Position numbers and translations under genes: made by a program. From Herbidospora sakaeratensis (lineage in GTDB: Bacteria; Actinomycetota; Actinomycetes; Streptosporangiales; Streptosporangiaceae), in assembly GCF_001570525.1 (NCBI RefSeq), contig NZ_BBXC01000020.1, positions 1 to 64,000 on the forward strand: DNA of 64,000 nt. The letters are read 5' to 3'. Below, piece after piece: positions 28,497-37,153 of this stretch (the first letter of the stretch is position 1; each line of letters begins with the position of its first letter). The notes beneath the pieces are model-generated. The model was not told where the DNA came from. It saw only the letters and a program-made list of their open reading frames with translations, and searched no databases.

Positions 28497-30152
28497 CTAG
28501 CGGGCGAGTGATTCGTAAATTTCCCGATACGTGTTGGCAAGGCTGCTCCACGTTCGCTTCGCGGCAACCTCCTCCTTGCCGGCCGCGCCCATCTTGCGGC
28601 GGCGTTCGGGGTCGTCGCGCAGCTCCGCCACGGCGTTGGCCAGCGCCTGCGCGTTCCCGGCGGGCACCAGGACGCCCGGCTCACCGTCGCCGATGAGCTC
28701 GGCGAGGGCGGGCAGGTCGCTCAGGATGACCGGCTTGCCCAGCGCCATCGCCTCGACCGGCTTCAGCGGCGTCACCAGACGGCATACGCGCAGGTCTTCG
28801 CGGGGGCAGATGAAGATGTCGATGGCCGCCTGGGCCTGCAGTGCCTCGTCGGGCCCGACGCGTCCCGGCACGATCGCGATGTCACCTATACCGAGTTTGT
28901 TCACCTGCGCGAGGAGGTTCTCGCGCTCGGTGCCGTCGCCCACCAGAAGCACCTTCACGGGGGTGCCGGCCTGCTTCAGCAACGCGGCCGCCGACAACAT
29001 CGTCGCGAAGCCCTCGTAGGCCACGATCGACGACACCGAGCCGATGACGATCTCGTGGTCGCCGATGCCGTACTGGCGGCGCAGCGACCCGCCGTCGTAC
29101 TCGGCGGTCAGCAGCGACGCGTCGACGGCGTTGGGCGCGAGGAAGATGCGCTCACGCGGCACGCCGCGCTCGACGATCTCGCCGACCATCGTCTCGGCCA
29201 GGGTCACCACGGCGTCGGCCGAGTTCATGATGGTGGCCTCGCGCTCCCGCATGAGCTTGTGGCGCTCGGTGCCGACGCGGGCGGGGTCGCGGCTGGCCCA
29301 GGTCTCCTCGAGGAAGCCGCGGACCTCGTACACGAACGGGGTGTTGGTTCTCTCCCGTACGGCCATCGCGACCGAACCGTTGCGGTGGTCGGTGGCGGCG
29401 TGGAGCACCTGCGGGCGCAGCTGGCGCACCAGCTCGGTGATGTCCTCGGCGCCGCGGGTGATGCGGCCGCGGGTCTCCATCGGGATGTCGCCGCTGGGCA
29501 GCAGGCGGCGGTAGGGGATGCCGTCGATCTCCTCGAACGGCTCCACGTCGGGGAAACCCTGGAGGGCCGGCCAGCCCCAGCTCGTCACCACGTGGGGGTC
29601 GAGCCCGGCGGCCTTCTGCGCGGTCACGATGCGGTGGGTGCGCACGGTGTAGCCGGCCTGCGTGAACGGCAGCGCGTTGGTCACGATGTGCAGCGCCCGG
29701 CCCGGCACCCGCTCGCCCATGATGACCTTGGGCTTCGGCGGGATCGGGTTGGGGAGCAGCGCGCCGCGCTCGCCCTCGTACAGGGAGAGCCGCTTCTTGA
29801 TGAACACCCAGCGCTCATGGGGCTTGAGCATGTCGATGGCCTGGGTCATGTGCCCGGCGTCGAACACGGCCCTGGAGTCGTTGAGGGGCGCCCTGGCCAT
29901 CCGCCGCCACATCTTGCGGATGGTGACCTTGGCGACCCGCGCGACCGGCCACGCCACCTTGCCCACGAGCGGGCGAAGCGGTTTCGGCACGGTCTCCGCG
30001 GCGGCGTGCGCCACCCGTAGCGGGTCCTGCACGACCTTCCCCACGAAGATCCGGGAAGTCACCATCGGGTTCCTGACGAACCCCTTCATGAACCTTCGGG
30101 CACTGGCCTTCGCGGCCTTTGCCGGAATGGGCTTGTTGGCCTCAGCTACCAC
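28497..30152 (-). CDS. Glycosyltransferase, GT4 family, with N-terminal extension
   Basis: 551 residues, longer than the usual ~380. The first ~150 form a basic helical extension (KASARRFMKGFVRNPMVTSR, RKMWRRMARAP) that may bind membrane or partner proteins. The GT-B core follows: HIVTNALPFTQAGYTVRTHR, VLHAATDHRNGSVAMAVRE, FVYEVRGFLEE, NAVDASLLTAEYD, IGSVSSIVAYEGFATML, LKPVEAMALGKPVILSD (donor-binding Glu) and GVLVPAGNAQALA. GTG start with TATGGT about 11 nt upstream. First gene of the leftward glycan operon, divergent from wecB. Donor sugar unknown. Confidence 0.87.
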   Translation of the reverse strand: MVAEANKPIPAKAAKASARRFMKGFVRNPMVTSRIFVGKVVQDPLRVAHAAAETVPKPLRPLVGKVAWPVARVAKVTIRKMWRRMARAPLNDSRAVFDAGHMTQAIDMLKPHERWVFIKKRLSLYEGERGALLPNPIPPKPKVIMGERVPGRALHIVTNALPFTQAGYTVRTHRIVTAQKAAGLDPHVVTSWGWPALQGFPDVEPFEEIDGIPYRRLLPSGDIPMETRGRITRGAEDITELVRQLRPQVLHAATDHRNGSVAMAVRERTNTPFVYEVRGFLEETWASRDPARVGTERHKLMREREATIMNSADAVVTLAETMVGEIVERGVPRERIFLAPNAVDASLLTAEYDGGSLRRQYGIGDHEIVIGSVSSIVAYEGFATMLSAAALLKQAGTPVKVLLVGDGTERENLLAQVNKLGIGDIAIVPGRVGPDEALQAQAAIDIFICPREDLRVCRLVTPLKPVEAMALGKPVILSDLPALAELIGDGEPGVLVPAGNAQALANAVAELRDDPERRRKMGAAGKEEVAAKRTWSSLANTYREIYESLAR

Positions 30153-30208
30153 GGCGTGACCGTACCATAGGCAACGTTTGCCCCCATCATGGATGAAAGG
30201 CAAGGTCA
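30153..30208. promoter_or_regulatory. 56-nt divergent promoter region of the glycan cluster
   Basis: The two start codons of the divergent glycan transcripts are only 56 nt apart, so both promoters must overlap here or inside the coding ends. TATGGT (leftward) and a GGTCAGTG start region (rightward) are visible. Shared control of both arms is likely. Confidence 0.55.
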
Positions 30209-31348
30209 GTGAGGGAATCGAGTCTCCAGGACACCCTCGTCCTGCACGTCCTGGGTGCCCGGCCCAACTTCCCGAAGGCCGCTCCCGTGGTCAACGGACT
30301 CGCCGACCTGGGCATCCGCCAGGGCATCGTGCACACCGGCCAGCACTACGACGCCCTCATGTCCGACGTGTTCTTCGCCGACCTCGGGCTGCCCGAACCG
30401 ATCGCGAATCTGGGTGTCGGCAGCGGCTCCCACGCGAAGCAGACCGCCGCCCTCCTCATGGGTCTCGAAGAGGTCGTCGAGCGGGAGAAGCCCTCGCTCG
30501 TGGTCGTGTACGGAGACGTCAACTCGACCCTCGCCGCGATCCTGGTCTGCGCGAAGCTGGGTGTGCCCACCGCCCACGTCGAGGCCGGTCTGCGCTCGTT
30601 CGACCGCACGATGCCCGAAGAGGTCAACCGCATCGTCGTCGACAGCCTCTCCGACCTGCTGTTCGCCACCTCGCCGGAGGCGCTGTCCTACCTGGCGAAC
30701 GAGGGTGTGCCCGCATCCAAGGTGCACCTGGTCGGCAACCCGATGATCGACAGCCTGTTCTCGGCGCTGCCCAAGCTCGACCCGGTCCCCGTGCAGGAGC
30801 GCCTGGAGATCAGCGGCCCCTACGCGGTCGCCACGCTGCACCGCCCGGCCAACGTCGACGACCCCGCCGCCGCCAAGGAACTCGTGGACGCGGTTCTCGG
30901 CGTCGCCGAGCAGGTGCCGGTCATCGTGCCGCTGCACCCGCGCGGCCGCACCCGCCTGGCGGAGGCCGGTCTGGTCGACGGCCCCCGGATGCGCATCGTC
31001 GACCCGCTCGGTTACGTCGACTTCCTGTCGCTCGTGCGCGGCGCGGCGCTGGTCGTGACCGACTCGGGCGGCGTGCAGGAGGAGACCACGATGCTGGAGG
31101 TGCCGTGCCTCACCGTGCGCCTCAACACCGAGCGCCCGATCACGGTGACCCACGGGACCAACCGCCTGGTGACCCCCGCCGGTCTGCCGGAGGCCGCCGC
31201 CAAGGCGCTGCGCGACGGCGCGGCCACCCCTTCGGGCGACCTGCCGATGTTGTGGGACGGCAAGGCCGGTCCGCGCATCGCCCGCGTGATCGCCGCCTGG
31301 CTGCAGGGCGAGAACCTGTCGCCGGCCGCCCGCTCGACTGTGGACTAA
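30209..31348 (+). CDS. wecB: UDP-N-acetylglucosamine 2-epimerase (non-hydrolysing)
   Basis: 379 residues. Interconverts UDP-GlcNAc and UDP-ManNAc. Motifs: HVLGARPNFPKAAPVV, IVHTGQHYDALMSDVFF, VVYGDVNSTLAAILVCAKLG, VEAGLRSFDRTMPEEVNR, AVATLHRPANVD, PLHPRGRTRL, and VTDSGGVQEETTMLEVPCLT with ERPITVTHGTNRLV. All catalytic and UDP-binding blocks are intact, including the His of GQHYD. Divergent from the glycosyltransferase/dehydrogenase operon and 76 nt before a large glycosyltransferase gene. Supplies UDP-ManNAc for the presumed ManNAcA polymer. Secure. Confidence 0.95.
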   Translation: MRESSLQDTLVLHVLGARPNFPKAAPVVNGLADLGIRQGIVHTGQHYDALMSDVFFADLGLPEPIANLGVGSGSHAKQTAALLMGLEEVVEREKPSLVVVYGDVNSTLAAILVCAKLGVPTAHVEAGLRSFDRTMPEEVNRIVVDSLSDLLFATSPEALSYLANEGVPASKVHLVGNPMIDSLFSALPKLDPVPVQERLEISGPYAVATLHRPANVDDPAAAKELVDAVLGVAEQVPVIVPLHPRGRTRLAEAGLVDGPRMRIVDPLGYVDFLSLVRGAALVVTDSGGVQEETTMLEVPCLTVRLNTERPITVTHGTNRLVTPAGLPEAAAKALRDGAATPSGDLPMLWDGKAGPRIARVIAAWLQGENLSPAARSTVD

Positions 31349-31424
31349 CTCCGACAAACGCACCAAACGACCACGGCCTGCGCCGTACGATATCGACCCT
31401 TGAGACGACGAGCAGGGACGAGGC

Positions 31425-33500
31425 ATGTCTGAGACCGACGAGACCCCCGACGAGCCGAGATTCCAGCGTCTCGGCCCGGTCAACTGGCTGCCCGAGGACC
31501 GTCGCACCGTCGAGTTCTACGAGGAGACGATCCGCGAGCTGGAGACCCGGCTGGCCTACCAGGAGGCGCGCGCCGAGTACGCCCTCTGGAAGGCCAAGGC
31601 CACCCAGACCGGGCGTCAGTACCGGGTCGGCGAGGCCATCACCAAGGCCGGATCCAACCCCAAGAAGATCGTCAAGCTGCCGGGCGACCTGCGCAAGGCG
31701 TGGCGGGGCAACAAGGCTCCCAAGGCGCCGCCGTCGGCCTTCGACGTCCAGGCCGAGGCCGAGAAGCGCGGCCCGTCGGTCAGGATCCCGAACCTGAAGT
31801 GGCCCGAGCCCGAGGGCGCGCAGAACCGCCCCGACCTCAAGGTCGCGGTGATCCTGGACGACTTCTCCCGGCTCGCCTTCAAGTACGAATGGGACCAGAT
31901 CGAGTTCGGCCTGCACGACTGGCGCGAGATCTTCGCTGCCAAGAGACCGGACATCCTCTTCTGCGAGTCGGCCTGGCACGGCAACCAGGGCCGCTGGCGC
32001 TACCAGATGACCGGCACCAACGCGCCCAAGCAGGAGCTGCGCGACCTGGTCGAATGGTGCCGCTCCGAGGGCATCCCGACGGTCTTCTGGAACAAGGAGG
32101 ACCCGCCGAACTTCGACTTCTTCATCGACACGGCCAAGCTGTTCGACCAGGTGTACACCTGCGACGGCGACATGATCCCGAAATACCGTGAGATCCTCGG
32201 CCACGACCGGGTCGGCGTGCTCCAGTTCGCCGCCCAGCCGCGCATCCACAACCCGATCATGACCCGCTGGGGCCGCAAGTACGACGTCGTCTTCGGCGGC
32301 ATGTACTTCCGCGACAAGCACCCCGAGCGCCGGGAGCAGATGGAGACCGTCATCGCCCCCACGCGGGAGCTCGGCCTGCACATCTTCGCCCGCAACGCCT
32401 CCGTCGCCGACAAGTACGCCTGGCCGGAGGAGTACCGCCCCCACATCGTCGGCGAACTGCCCTACGAGCAGATGCTGGCGGCGTACAAGATGTACAAGGT
32501 CTTCCTGAACGTGAACTCGGTGATCGACTCACCGACCATGTGCGCGCGGCGCGTGTTCGAACTCTCCGCCTGCGGGACCACGGTGTTGTCAGGCTGGTCG
32601 AGGGCCATCGAGGAGACCTTCGGCCCGCTGATCCCGATCGCGCACTCGCAGGAGGAGGCGTACAACCGGGCGCTGTACTACATCAACAGCCCCGAACTGC
32701 GCGCCCGCCAGGGCCACCTCGCCATGCGCGAGGTCTTCGACAAGCACCTGTTCTCCCACCGCGTCGACCAGATCCTCGGCGACCTCGGCCGCCCCGTCTC
32801 CGAACGCTCCCGGAGCGTCTCGGTGGTGCTGCCGACGAACCGGGCCGGCCAGCTAGAACACGCCATCTCCCAGGTCGCCCGCCAGCGGCACCGCAACCTG
32901 GAACTGATCCTGGTCCTGCACGGATTGTCGGAAGACGCCGACGTGGTGCGCGACAAGGCTCTGGCGGCCGGCATCCCCGCCGTGAAGGTGCTGCACGCGC
33001 CGCCCCACTTCACCCTGGGCGAGGTCCTCAACCTGGGCATCGCGCAGGCCGAGGGCGAGCTCATCTCCAAGATGGACGACGACAACCTCTACGGCCCCAA
33101 CTACCTGTGGGACCTGGTGCGCGTCTTCGACTACGCCGACTGCGAGCTGACGGGGAAGGGCGCGCACTACACGTACTTCCCCGACTCCAACACGACGGTG
33201 TTCCGGCTGCCCGGGCTGGAGAACCGGTACACGCACCTCGTGCAGGGGGCGACCATCCTGGCGCGCGCCGACCTGCTGCGGACATATGCCTTCGAGGCGG
33301 TCAACGCCGGGGAGGACACGCGGCTGGTGCGTCGACTCAAGGAAGAAGGGGTTCGCATCTACTCGGCGGACCGGTTCAACTTCGTCTACATGCGCGGGTC
33401 GGATGCGTCGCAGCACACGTGGCAGGCGGCGGACTACAAACTGACCCGCAACGCGGTGTTCTCGTTCGTGGCCCACCCGGATGAGCACGTGATGATCTGA
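31425..33500 (+). CDS. Two-module glycosyltransferase (CgeB-like GT-B + GT2)
   Basis: 691 residues. The N-terminal ~120 are a charged coiled region (ETIRELETRLAYQEARAEYA) and linker. A CgeB/DUF3880-like GT-B module spans about 140-450: FCESAWHGNQGRWRYQMTGT, FWNKEDPPNFDFFIDTAKLF, YDVVFGGMYFRDKHPERREQ and SPTMCARRVFELSACGTTVL. A GT2-A module follows at 465-690: VSVVLPTNRAGQLEHAISQV, LISKMDDDNLYGPNYLWDLV (metal-binding DDD) and NAGEDTRLVRRLKEEGVRIY. Such dual enzymes often polymerise wall teichoic or teichuronic repeats, adding two sugars alternately. ATG start. Followed by a strong hairpin. Linkage chemistry unknown. Confidence 0.85.
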   Translation: MSETDETPDEPRFQRLGPVNWLPEDRRTVEFYEETIRELETRLAYQEARAEYALWKAKATQTGRQYRVGEAITKAGSNPKKIVKLPGDLRKAWRGNKAPKAPPSAFDVQAEAEKRGPSVRIPNLKWPEPEGAQNRPDLKVAVILDDFSRLAFKYEWDQIEFGLHDWREIFAAKRPDILFCESAWHGNQGRWRYQMTGTNAPKQELRDLVEWCRSEGIPTVFWNKEDPPNFDFFIDTAKLFDQVYTCDGDMIPKYREILGHDRVGVLQFAAQPRIHNPIMTRWGRKYDVVFGGMYFRDKHPERREQMETVIAPTRELGLHIFARNASVADKYAWPEEYRPHIVGELPYEQMLAAYKMYKVFLNVNSVIDSPTMCARRVFELSACGTTVLSGWSRAIEETFGPLIPIAHSQEEAYNRALYYINSPELRARQGHLAMREVFDKHLFSHRVDQILGDLGRPVSERSRSVSVVLPTNRAGQLEHAISQVARQRHRNLELILVLHGLSEDADVVRDKALAAGIPAVKVLHAPPHFTLGEVLNLGIAQAEGELISKMDDDNLYGPNYLWDLVRVFDYADCELTGKGAHYTYFPDSNTTVFRLPGLENRYTHLVQGATILARADLLRTYAFEAVNAGEDTRLVRRLKEEGVRIYSADRFNFVYMRGSDASQHTWQAADYKLTRNAVFSFVAHPDEHVMI

Positions 33501-33516
33501 TCCTGTACGCGACCTT

Positions 33517-33549
33517 GAACGGCGCCACCCTTCTTCGGGGGCGCCGTTC
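33517..33549 (+). terminator. Hairpin after the dual glycosyltransferase
   Basis: GAACGGCGCC(A)CCC pairs with GGGGGCGCCGTTC, 13 bp with one bulged A, 6-nt loop. No T-tract. Placed 16 nt after the stop and facing the convergent acyltransferase, so it may serve both strands. Confidence 0.7.
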
Positions 33550-33667
33550 GGCGTTGCAGGGGCGCGTGGCCGTGTGGCGGGTCGGCAGGCTGCGGCGCGT
33601 TGCTGTTCGGCCCGTTGAGAAATGCTCGACTGGCCGCCGTGAGGCCGGCTCGCGCTGGCCGGGCCTA

Positions 33668-35035
33668 CTACCTCTGCCGCGTTGGACCTTCACTCGGCCA
33701 ACCCGGCTGGGCAGACATGTTCTCGTTCGGCCAGGCCCCGGACGCGCTGCCATGTGGCCGATCCGCTTGTTGCGATGGTCCATGGCTCGGCCAGGTCGGC
33801 TGAGGGATGTGCCCGTTCGGCCAGGCCTCGGACGCGCTGCTGTGGGGCCGGTCGGCCTGCTGGGATGTGCCCTGGCTCGGCCAGGTGGGCTGGGCAGGCC
33901 GGGCCTCGGACGCGCCGCTGTGTGGCCGGTCGGCTTGGTGTGGCGTGTCCTGGGTCGGCCATGGGTTGGATGGGCCGTCGTGGGGCCCGTCGCCGGAGGT
34001 CGGTGGGGTGGGCGGGGGCGACTGGCGTCCAGGATCGGACTTGAAGGCCCACCTCAGGTTGGGCTCGATGGCCCATTTGAAGAGCACGCGGAACGGCGGT
34101 GTGCACAGGACGGCGGTGAGGGCGATGCCGAAGAGGATCACGGCGGCCACGCCGATGGGGTTGTTGAGCTGGTCGTGGAAGCGGTCGAGGCCCTTCACGA
34201 CGAAACCGTGCAACAGGTAGGCGTAGATGGTCAGCCCACCGAGCGCGGTGAACCACGTCTTCCTGGACGTGGTGATCGACAGGAACGCCGCCACCAGGAC
34301 CGCCCCGATGACCAGCATCAGCAACCGGATGCCCGCCCCGGTGAAGTTGTCGACGCCGATCTTCGTGTAGGCGTGCCGCCAGCGGATCCACTCCGTCGGC
34401 ACGTCGTAGTGGACCAGGAACGTGATCCCGAGCCCCGCCACCAGCACGAGCGCTCCCGTGATCCTGACCCACCGCTTCTTGAGGATCTGGAAGTGCTGCG
34501 GGGTCAGCACCAGGCCCAGGACGTAGAAGGGGAGCAGGCCCAGAGTGCGGTTCATCGACAATTCGTCGGGCAGGGCCGACGCGCCGCTGATGAGCGAGAT
34601 GCCCACCGCGACCGCCAGCGGCCACTTGACCTGGAACCAGACCGGCGTCGAAAGCCGCCAGATGAACAGTGACAGCAGGAACCAGGTCAGGAAGTAGGGG
34701 TCGAGCAGGGTGAGCTGGAACTTGCCGTAGAGGATCCAGCGCGGCAGCGAGTAGGCGATCTCGAAGATGACGTAAGGGACTAACAGCGTCGAGACGAGCT
34801 TCTGCGCCCTCAGCCGGGTGAAGTTCCGCGACAGATATCCGCTGATCGTGATGAACAGCGGCATGTGGAACGTGTAGACGAAGAGGTAGAGCGCGTGCGC
34901 GTACGGTACGTCGCGCAGATCCTCCACCAGGTGCCCGCACACGACCAGGACGATCGCCCAGAACTTGGCGTTGTCGAGGAAGGGGTCACGTTGCGAGACA
35001 ACCGGAGGGCTGGAAGAAGTCACTGGCGCTGCCAC
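33668..35035 (-). CDS. Acyltransferase 3 family membrane protein with repeat tail
   Basis: 455 residues. Residues ~15-345 are an acyltransferase-3 (OpgC/fucose-acetyltransferase-like) core with about ten helices: FLDNAKFWAIVLVVCGHLVE (catalytic-type His), YTFHMPLFITISGYLSRNF, KLVSTLLVPYVIFEIAY and YAYLLHGFVVKGLDRFHD. The last ~110 residues are a Pro/Ser/Trp-rich tail with about three ~29-residue repeats containing QADRPHSSASEAWP and QPTWPS. The tail is unusual for this family. GTG start (MAAPVTSSS). Converges on the glycan genes and may decorate their product. Core family secure; tail function unknown. Confidence 0.85.
   Translation of the reverse strand: MAAPVTSSSPPVVSQRDPFLDNAKFWAIVLVVCGHLVEDLRDVPYAHALYLFVYTFHMPLFITISGYLSRNFTRLRAQKLVSTLLVPYVIFEIAYSLPRWILYGKFQLTLLDPYFLTWFLLSLFIWRLSTPVWFQVKWPLAVAVGISLISGASALPDELSMNRTLGLLPFYVLGLVLTPQHFQILKKRWVRITGALVLVAGLGITFLVHYDVPTEWIRWRHAYTKIGVDNFTGAGIRLLMLVIGAVLVAAFLSITTSRKTWFTALGGLTIYAYLLHGFVVKGLDRFHDQLNNPIGVAAVILFGIALTAVLCTPPFRVLFKWAIEPNLRWAFKSDPGRQSPPPTPPTSGDGPHDGPSNPWPTQDTPHQADRPHSGASEARPAQPTWPSQGTSQQADRPHSSASEAWPNGHIPQPTWPSHGPSQQADRPHGSASGAWPNENMSAQPGWPSEGPTRQR
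33690..33960 (-). repeat. Tandem coding repeats of the acyltransferase tail
   Basis: About three imperfect units of 84-87 bp, each encoding WPSxGxSQQADRPHxSASEA-like sequence followed by a variable stretch. In-frame and coding on the minus strand. Confidence 0.75.
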
Positions 35036-35326
35036 CTGGGGACGCTATCGGCCCGAAAGAGAACACACCACTGAGCTGACGAAAACGCTAGGAGAACACT
35101 TGCTGGGAAGCGTTTGGGAACGTCGGATGGTGAGAATCACCTTCGGTTCTGCTGGGGGGCGAGGGGTGGCGGGGTCGGCGCTTCGCTGCTCACGGGCCCT
35201 GACACTGGTTCGCACCTCTCTTCACCACTTGAGCGATGTGAGCGATGGCTGCGCCGTGCTGACCCTGCTTGTCTGGCGATCCGCGCTTGTCTGGCGATCC
35301 GCCATTTGAGGGTGCTTGGTGTCGCA
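35036..35326. other. Intergenic region with an 18-bp tandem repeat
   Basis: No supported gene. Upstream part is the acyltransferase promoter region, AT-richer than its surroundings. The right part holds GAGCGATGTGAGCGATGG and the perfect 18-bp duplication listed next. The base composition here and through 38.9 kb is slightly less GC-biased than in the housekeeping regions. Confidence 0.5.
35267..35302. repeat. Perfect 18-bp tandem duplication
   Basis: GCTTGTCTGGCGATCCGC occurs twice head-to-tail with no mismatch, 25 nt from the stop of the leftward lipoprotein gene. Confidence 0.9.
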
Positions 35327-35767
35327 TCACACGTCCCGCCACGCTTCAGGAACTTCCCCGTCGAGACAGGCGGTGTTCCCAGCAATCCAGACGGTGCCGC
35401 GCTCGGGGAAGCCGTGCACTGACATCTCAATCAGTCGCCCACGCACAACCACTTCGGGACGGTTTGGGTGCTTAGTGCGATCCATCTGAATGGTGAGCCC
35501 TTCCCGACGCCACAGCTCGCCGACGGCGACAACTGTCGCGCGGGGATCCCGGGTGGGGGCAGTGAAGCCGAGCTGGAAGGCTTGGCCCTTCCCCGGAGCG
35601 CACGGCCAAGGTCCAGGAGTGCGCTTAGGTGTCTCGGTGACTGAACTGACCCGGATAGCCCGCGCCAGCGCCGCATCGAGATCAGTCAGCGCTGCGGATA
35701 TAGGTGGCCGAGGTTCGGAGGCACAGCCGACGACCAGCAGCAGAAGTGCGACAACCATGCGAATCAC
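35327..35767 (-). CDS. Lipoprotein, copy 1 of a duplicated module
   Basis: 146 residues. Lipoprotein signal: MIRMVVALLLLVVGC with lipobox VVGC. The mature part contains PISAALTDLDAALARAIRV, CAPGKGQAFQLGFTAPTRDP, RATVVAVGELWRREGLTIQM, EMSVHGFPERGTVWIAGNTA and a C-terminal CLDGEVPEAWRD. The second copy at 37.2 kb shares this architecture. The ATG overlaps the stop of the DUF1023 hydrolase by 4 nt, so the two are coupled. Function unknown; likely membrane-tethered on the outside. Confidence 0.8.
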   Translation of the reverse strand: MIRMVVALLLLVVGCASEPRPPISAALTDLDAALARAIRVSSVTETPKRTPGPWPCAPGKGQAFQLGFTAPTRDPRATVVAVGELWRREGLTIQMDRTKHPNRPEVVVRGRLIEMSVHGFPERGTVWIAGNTACLDGEVPEAWRDV

Positions 35768-37086
35768 AGCGCAGCCTTCGCTTCCTCATATGTCTCGTAG
35801 TCGTCGCCAACGATCACTCTCGCCAGGTTCAGTTCGGCGATACGACCGGCTGGGCTGCCACCGAAGTAGTCGGAGTGTGCATCCAGGTCGATGCCGAAGC
35901 CGGGGTCGGCCTCCGAGCCAGAGGCCAGACGCTCCACACCTGACATGAAGACGGGATCTTCCCCGTGACCTGCGACGCTGTCCGGCAGCGGTATGAACAC
36001 GCCGAGGGTCTCATCGGCAGTGGGGACGAGCTTGATGATGTCGCCTTGGTGCCTCATTGCGAACAACTTCGTCTCTGGAGCGTTGAGTTCGTCAACGGAC
36101 TGAACGCCCCAGCCTGGGCTCGCGACCGCGATCAGGTTGTCGGGATGGAGACCGGCCCTCACTGCGTGACCGGTGACGACGCTTCCGTAGGAATGCCCGA
36201 TGAGGGTCGTATGGATGTCGGGTCGAAGGCTAAGGCCATCGACGAAGTCCTTGAGCTTGGGGGCGCTGCGGTCGGCAAGCAGATCGAACGCCGCCGCTCC
36301 AAGGCTCTGCGGCAGCGGAGCACCCATCCACACGATCGTGGCGGTTTCGGCGGAGAGGCCGGCGGCGGTCAGGTGGATCGCTTTGAAGTCCTTCTCTGGG
36401 CCACCGAAGTAGTTCGCCAGGCTGTTCCCGGTACCTGGGATCAAGAAGGCAACATGCTTCGCGGTGGCAAGGTCGCCCCTGACCTCGGCGATCTTGCCCA
36501 AGTTCCTCGGGTCGAAGAGCAGAAGTTGCCGATCAGGGTTGAGGAGTCTCGCGTATCTCGCCGCTGCCGCCTTGTCACCCACTCGAAGGGCCTCCGCATG
36601 TGCCTGGCGCACCAGCTGGTGGTTCGCCGCGAAGCGGAGTTCGAATGGGACCCCCGCCCTGGCACCCACCTGCGCCGCCCGAGCCAGCGCCACGCCGAGC
36701 GCCTGAGCAGGAGTGAGCGCCGCGAAGAACGCCGCCACGTCACCGTTCGCGCCCAGCGCGTCGAAGGCGGCGAGTTGGTCGTCGAAGCCGCCCGCTGCAG
36801 CCGTCGTCAGAGCGTCGTAGGCGGCGTTGTCGCCTGGCGGGTTCCAGCCGATGAGGTCGGCCTGCGCGGCGATGGCCGCTCGCCGGCGGATCTCGGCGGC
36901 CGACGAGTGGCACCACTCGACCAGGTTGCGCAGCGGTCCTTCGTAGTGCGCCAACTCGGGAGTAGCGGTTATCGGGAGCCCGACGGCCACCGAAGCGCCC
37001 TGGAGGCGGGTGATCTCCTCGGCCGCCTCGTCGAGGCGGGCGGCCAGGAGGCGCATCGAGGTGGCATCCGCGAGACAGAAGGTCAC
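35764..37086 (-). CDS. DUF1023 alpha/beta-hydrolase-like protein, copy 1
   Basis: About 440 residues from the GTG aligned with the start of the second copy; TTG and ATG alternatives exist nearby. An N-terminal helical, WXG-like region (LAARLDEAAEEITRLQGASV, LVEWCHSSAAEIRRRAAIAA) is followed by DUF1023: LRFAANHQLVRQAHAEALRV, KHVAFLIPGTGNSLANYF, the nucleophile elbow TTLIGHSYGSVVTGHAV, LIAVASPGWGVQS, GHGEDPVFMSG and IDLDAHSDYFGG. Ser in GHSYGS and a late His suggest a functional hydrolase. Paired with a lipoprotein in a 4-nt overlap. The same two-gene module is repeated immediately downstream. Substrate unknown. Confidence 0.85.
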   Translation of the reverse strand: MTFCLADATSMRLLAARLDEAAEEITRLQGASVAVGLPITATPELAHYEGPLRNLVEWCHSSAAEIRRRAAIAAQADLIGWNPPGDNAAYDALTTAAAGGFDDQLAAFDALGANGDVAAFFAALTPAQALGVALARAAQVGARAGVPFELRFAANHQLVRQAHAEALRVGDKAAAARYARLLNPDRQLLLFDPRNLGKIAEVRGDLATAKHVAFLIPGTGNSLANYFGGPEKDFKAIHLTAAGLSAETATIVWMGAPLPQSLGAAAFDLLADRSAPKLKDFVDGLSLRPDIHTTLIGHSYGSVVTGHAVRAGLHPDNLIAVASPGWGVQSVDELNAPETKLFAMRHQGDIIKLVPTADETLGVFIPLPDSVAGHGEDPVFMSGVERLASGSEADPGFGIDLDAHSDYFGGSPAGRIAELNLARVIVGDDYETYEEAKAAL

Positions 37087-37153
37087 CAGCAGATGGTAAA
37101 CGAACAATCACTCAAAGTTATCGCCGTGCTCCACTTCCGGTATGAGCAGGCCC

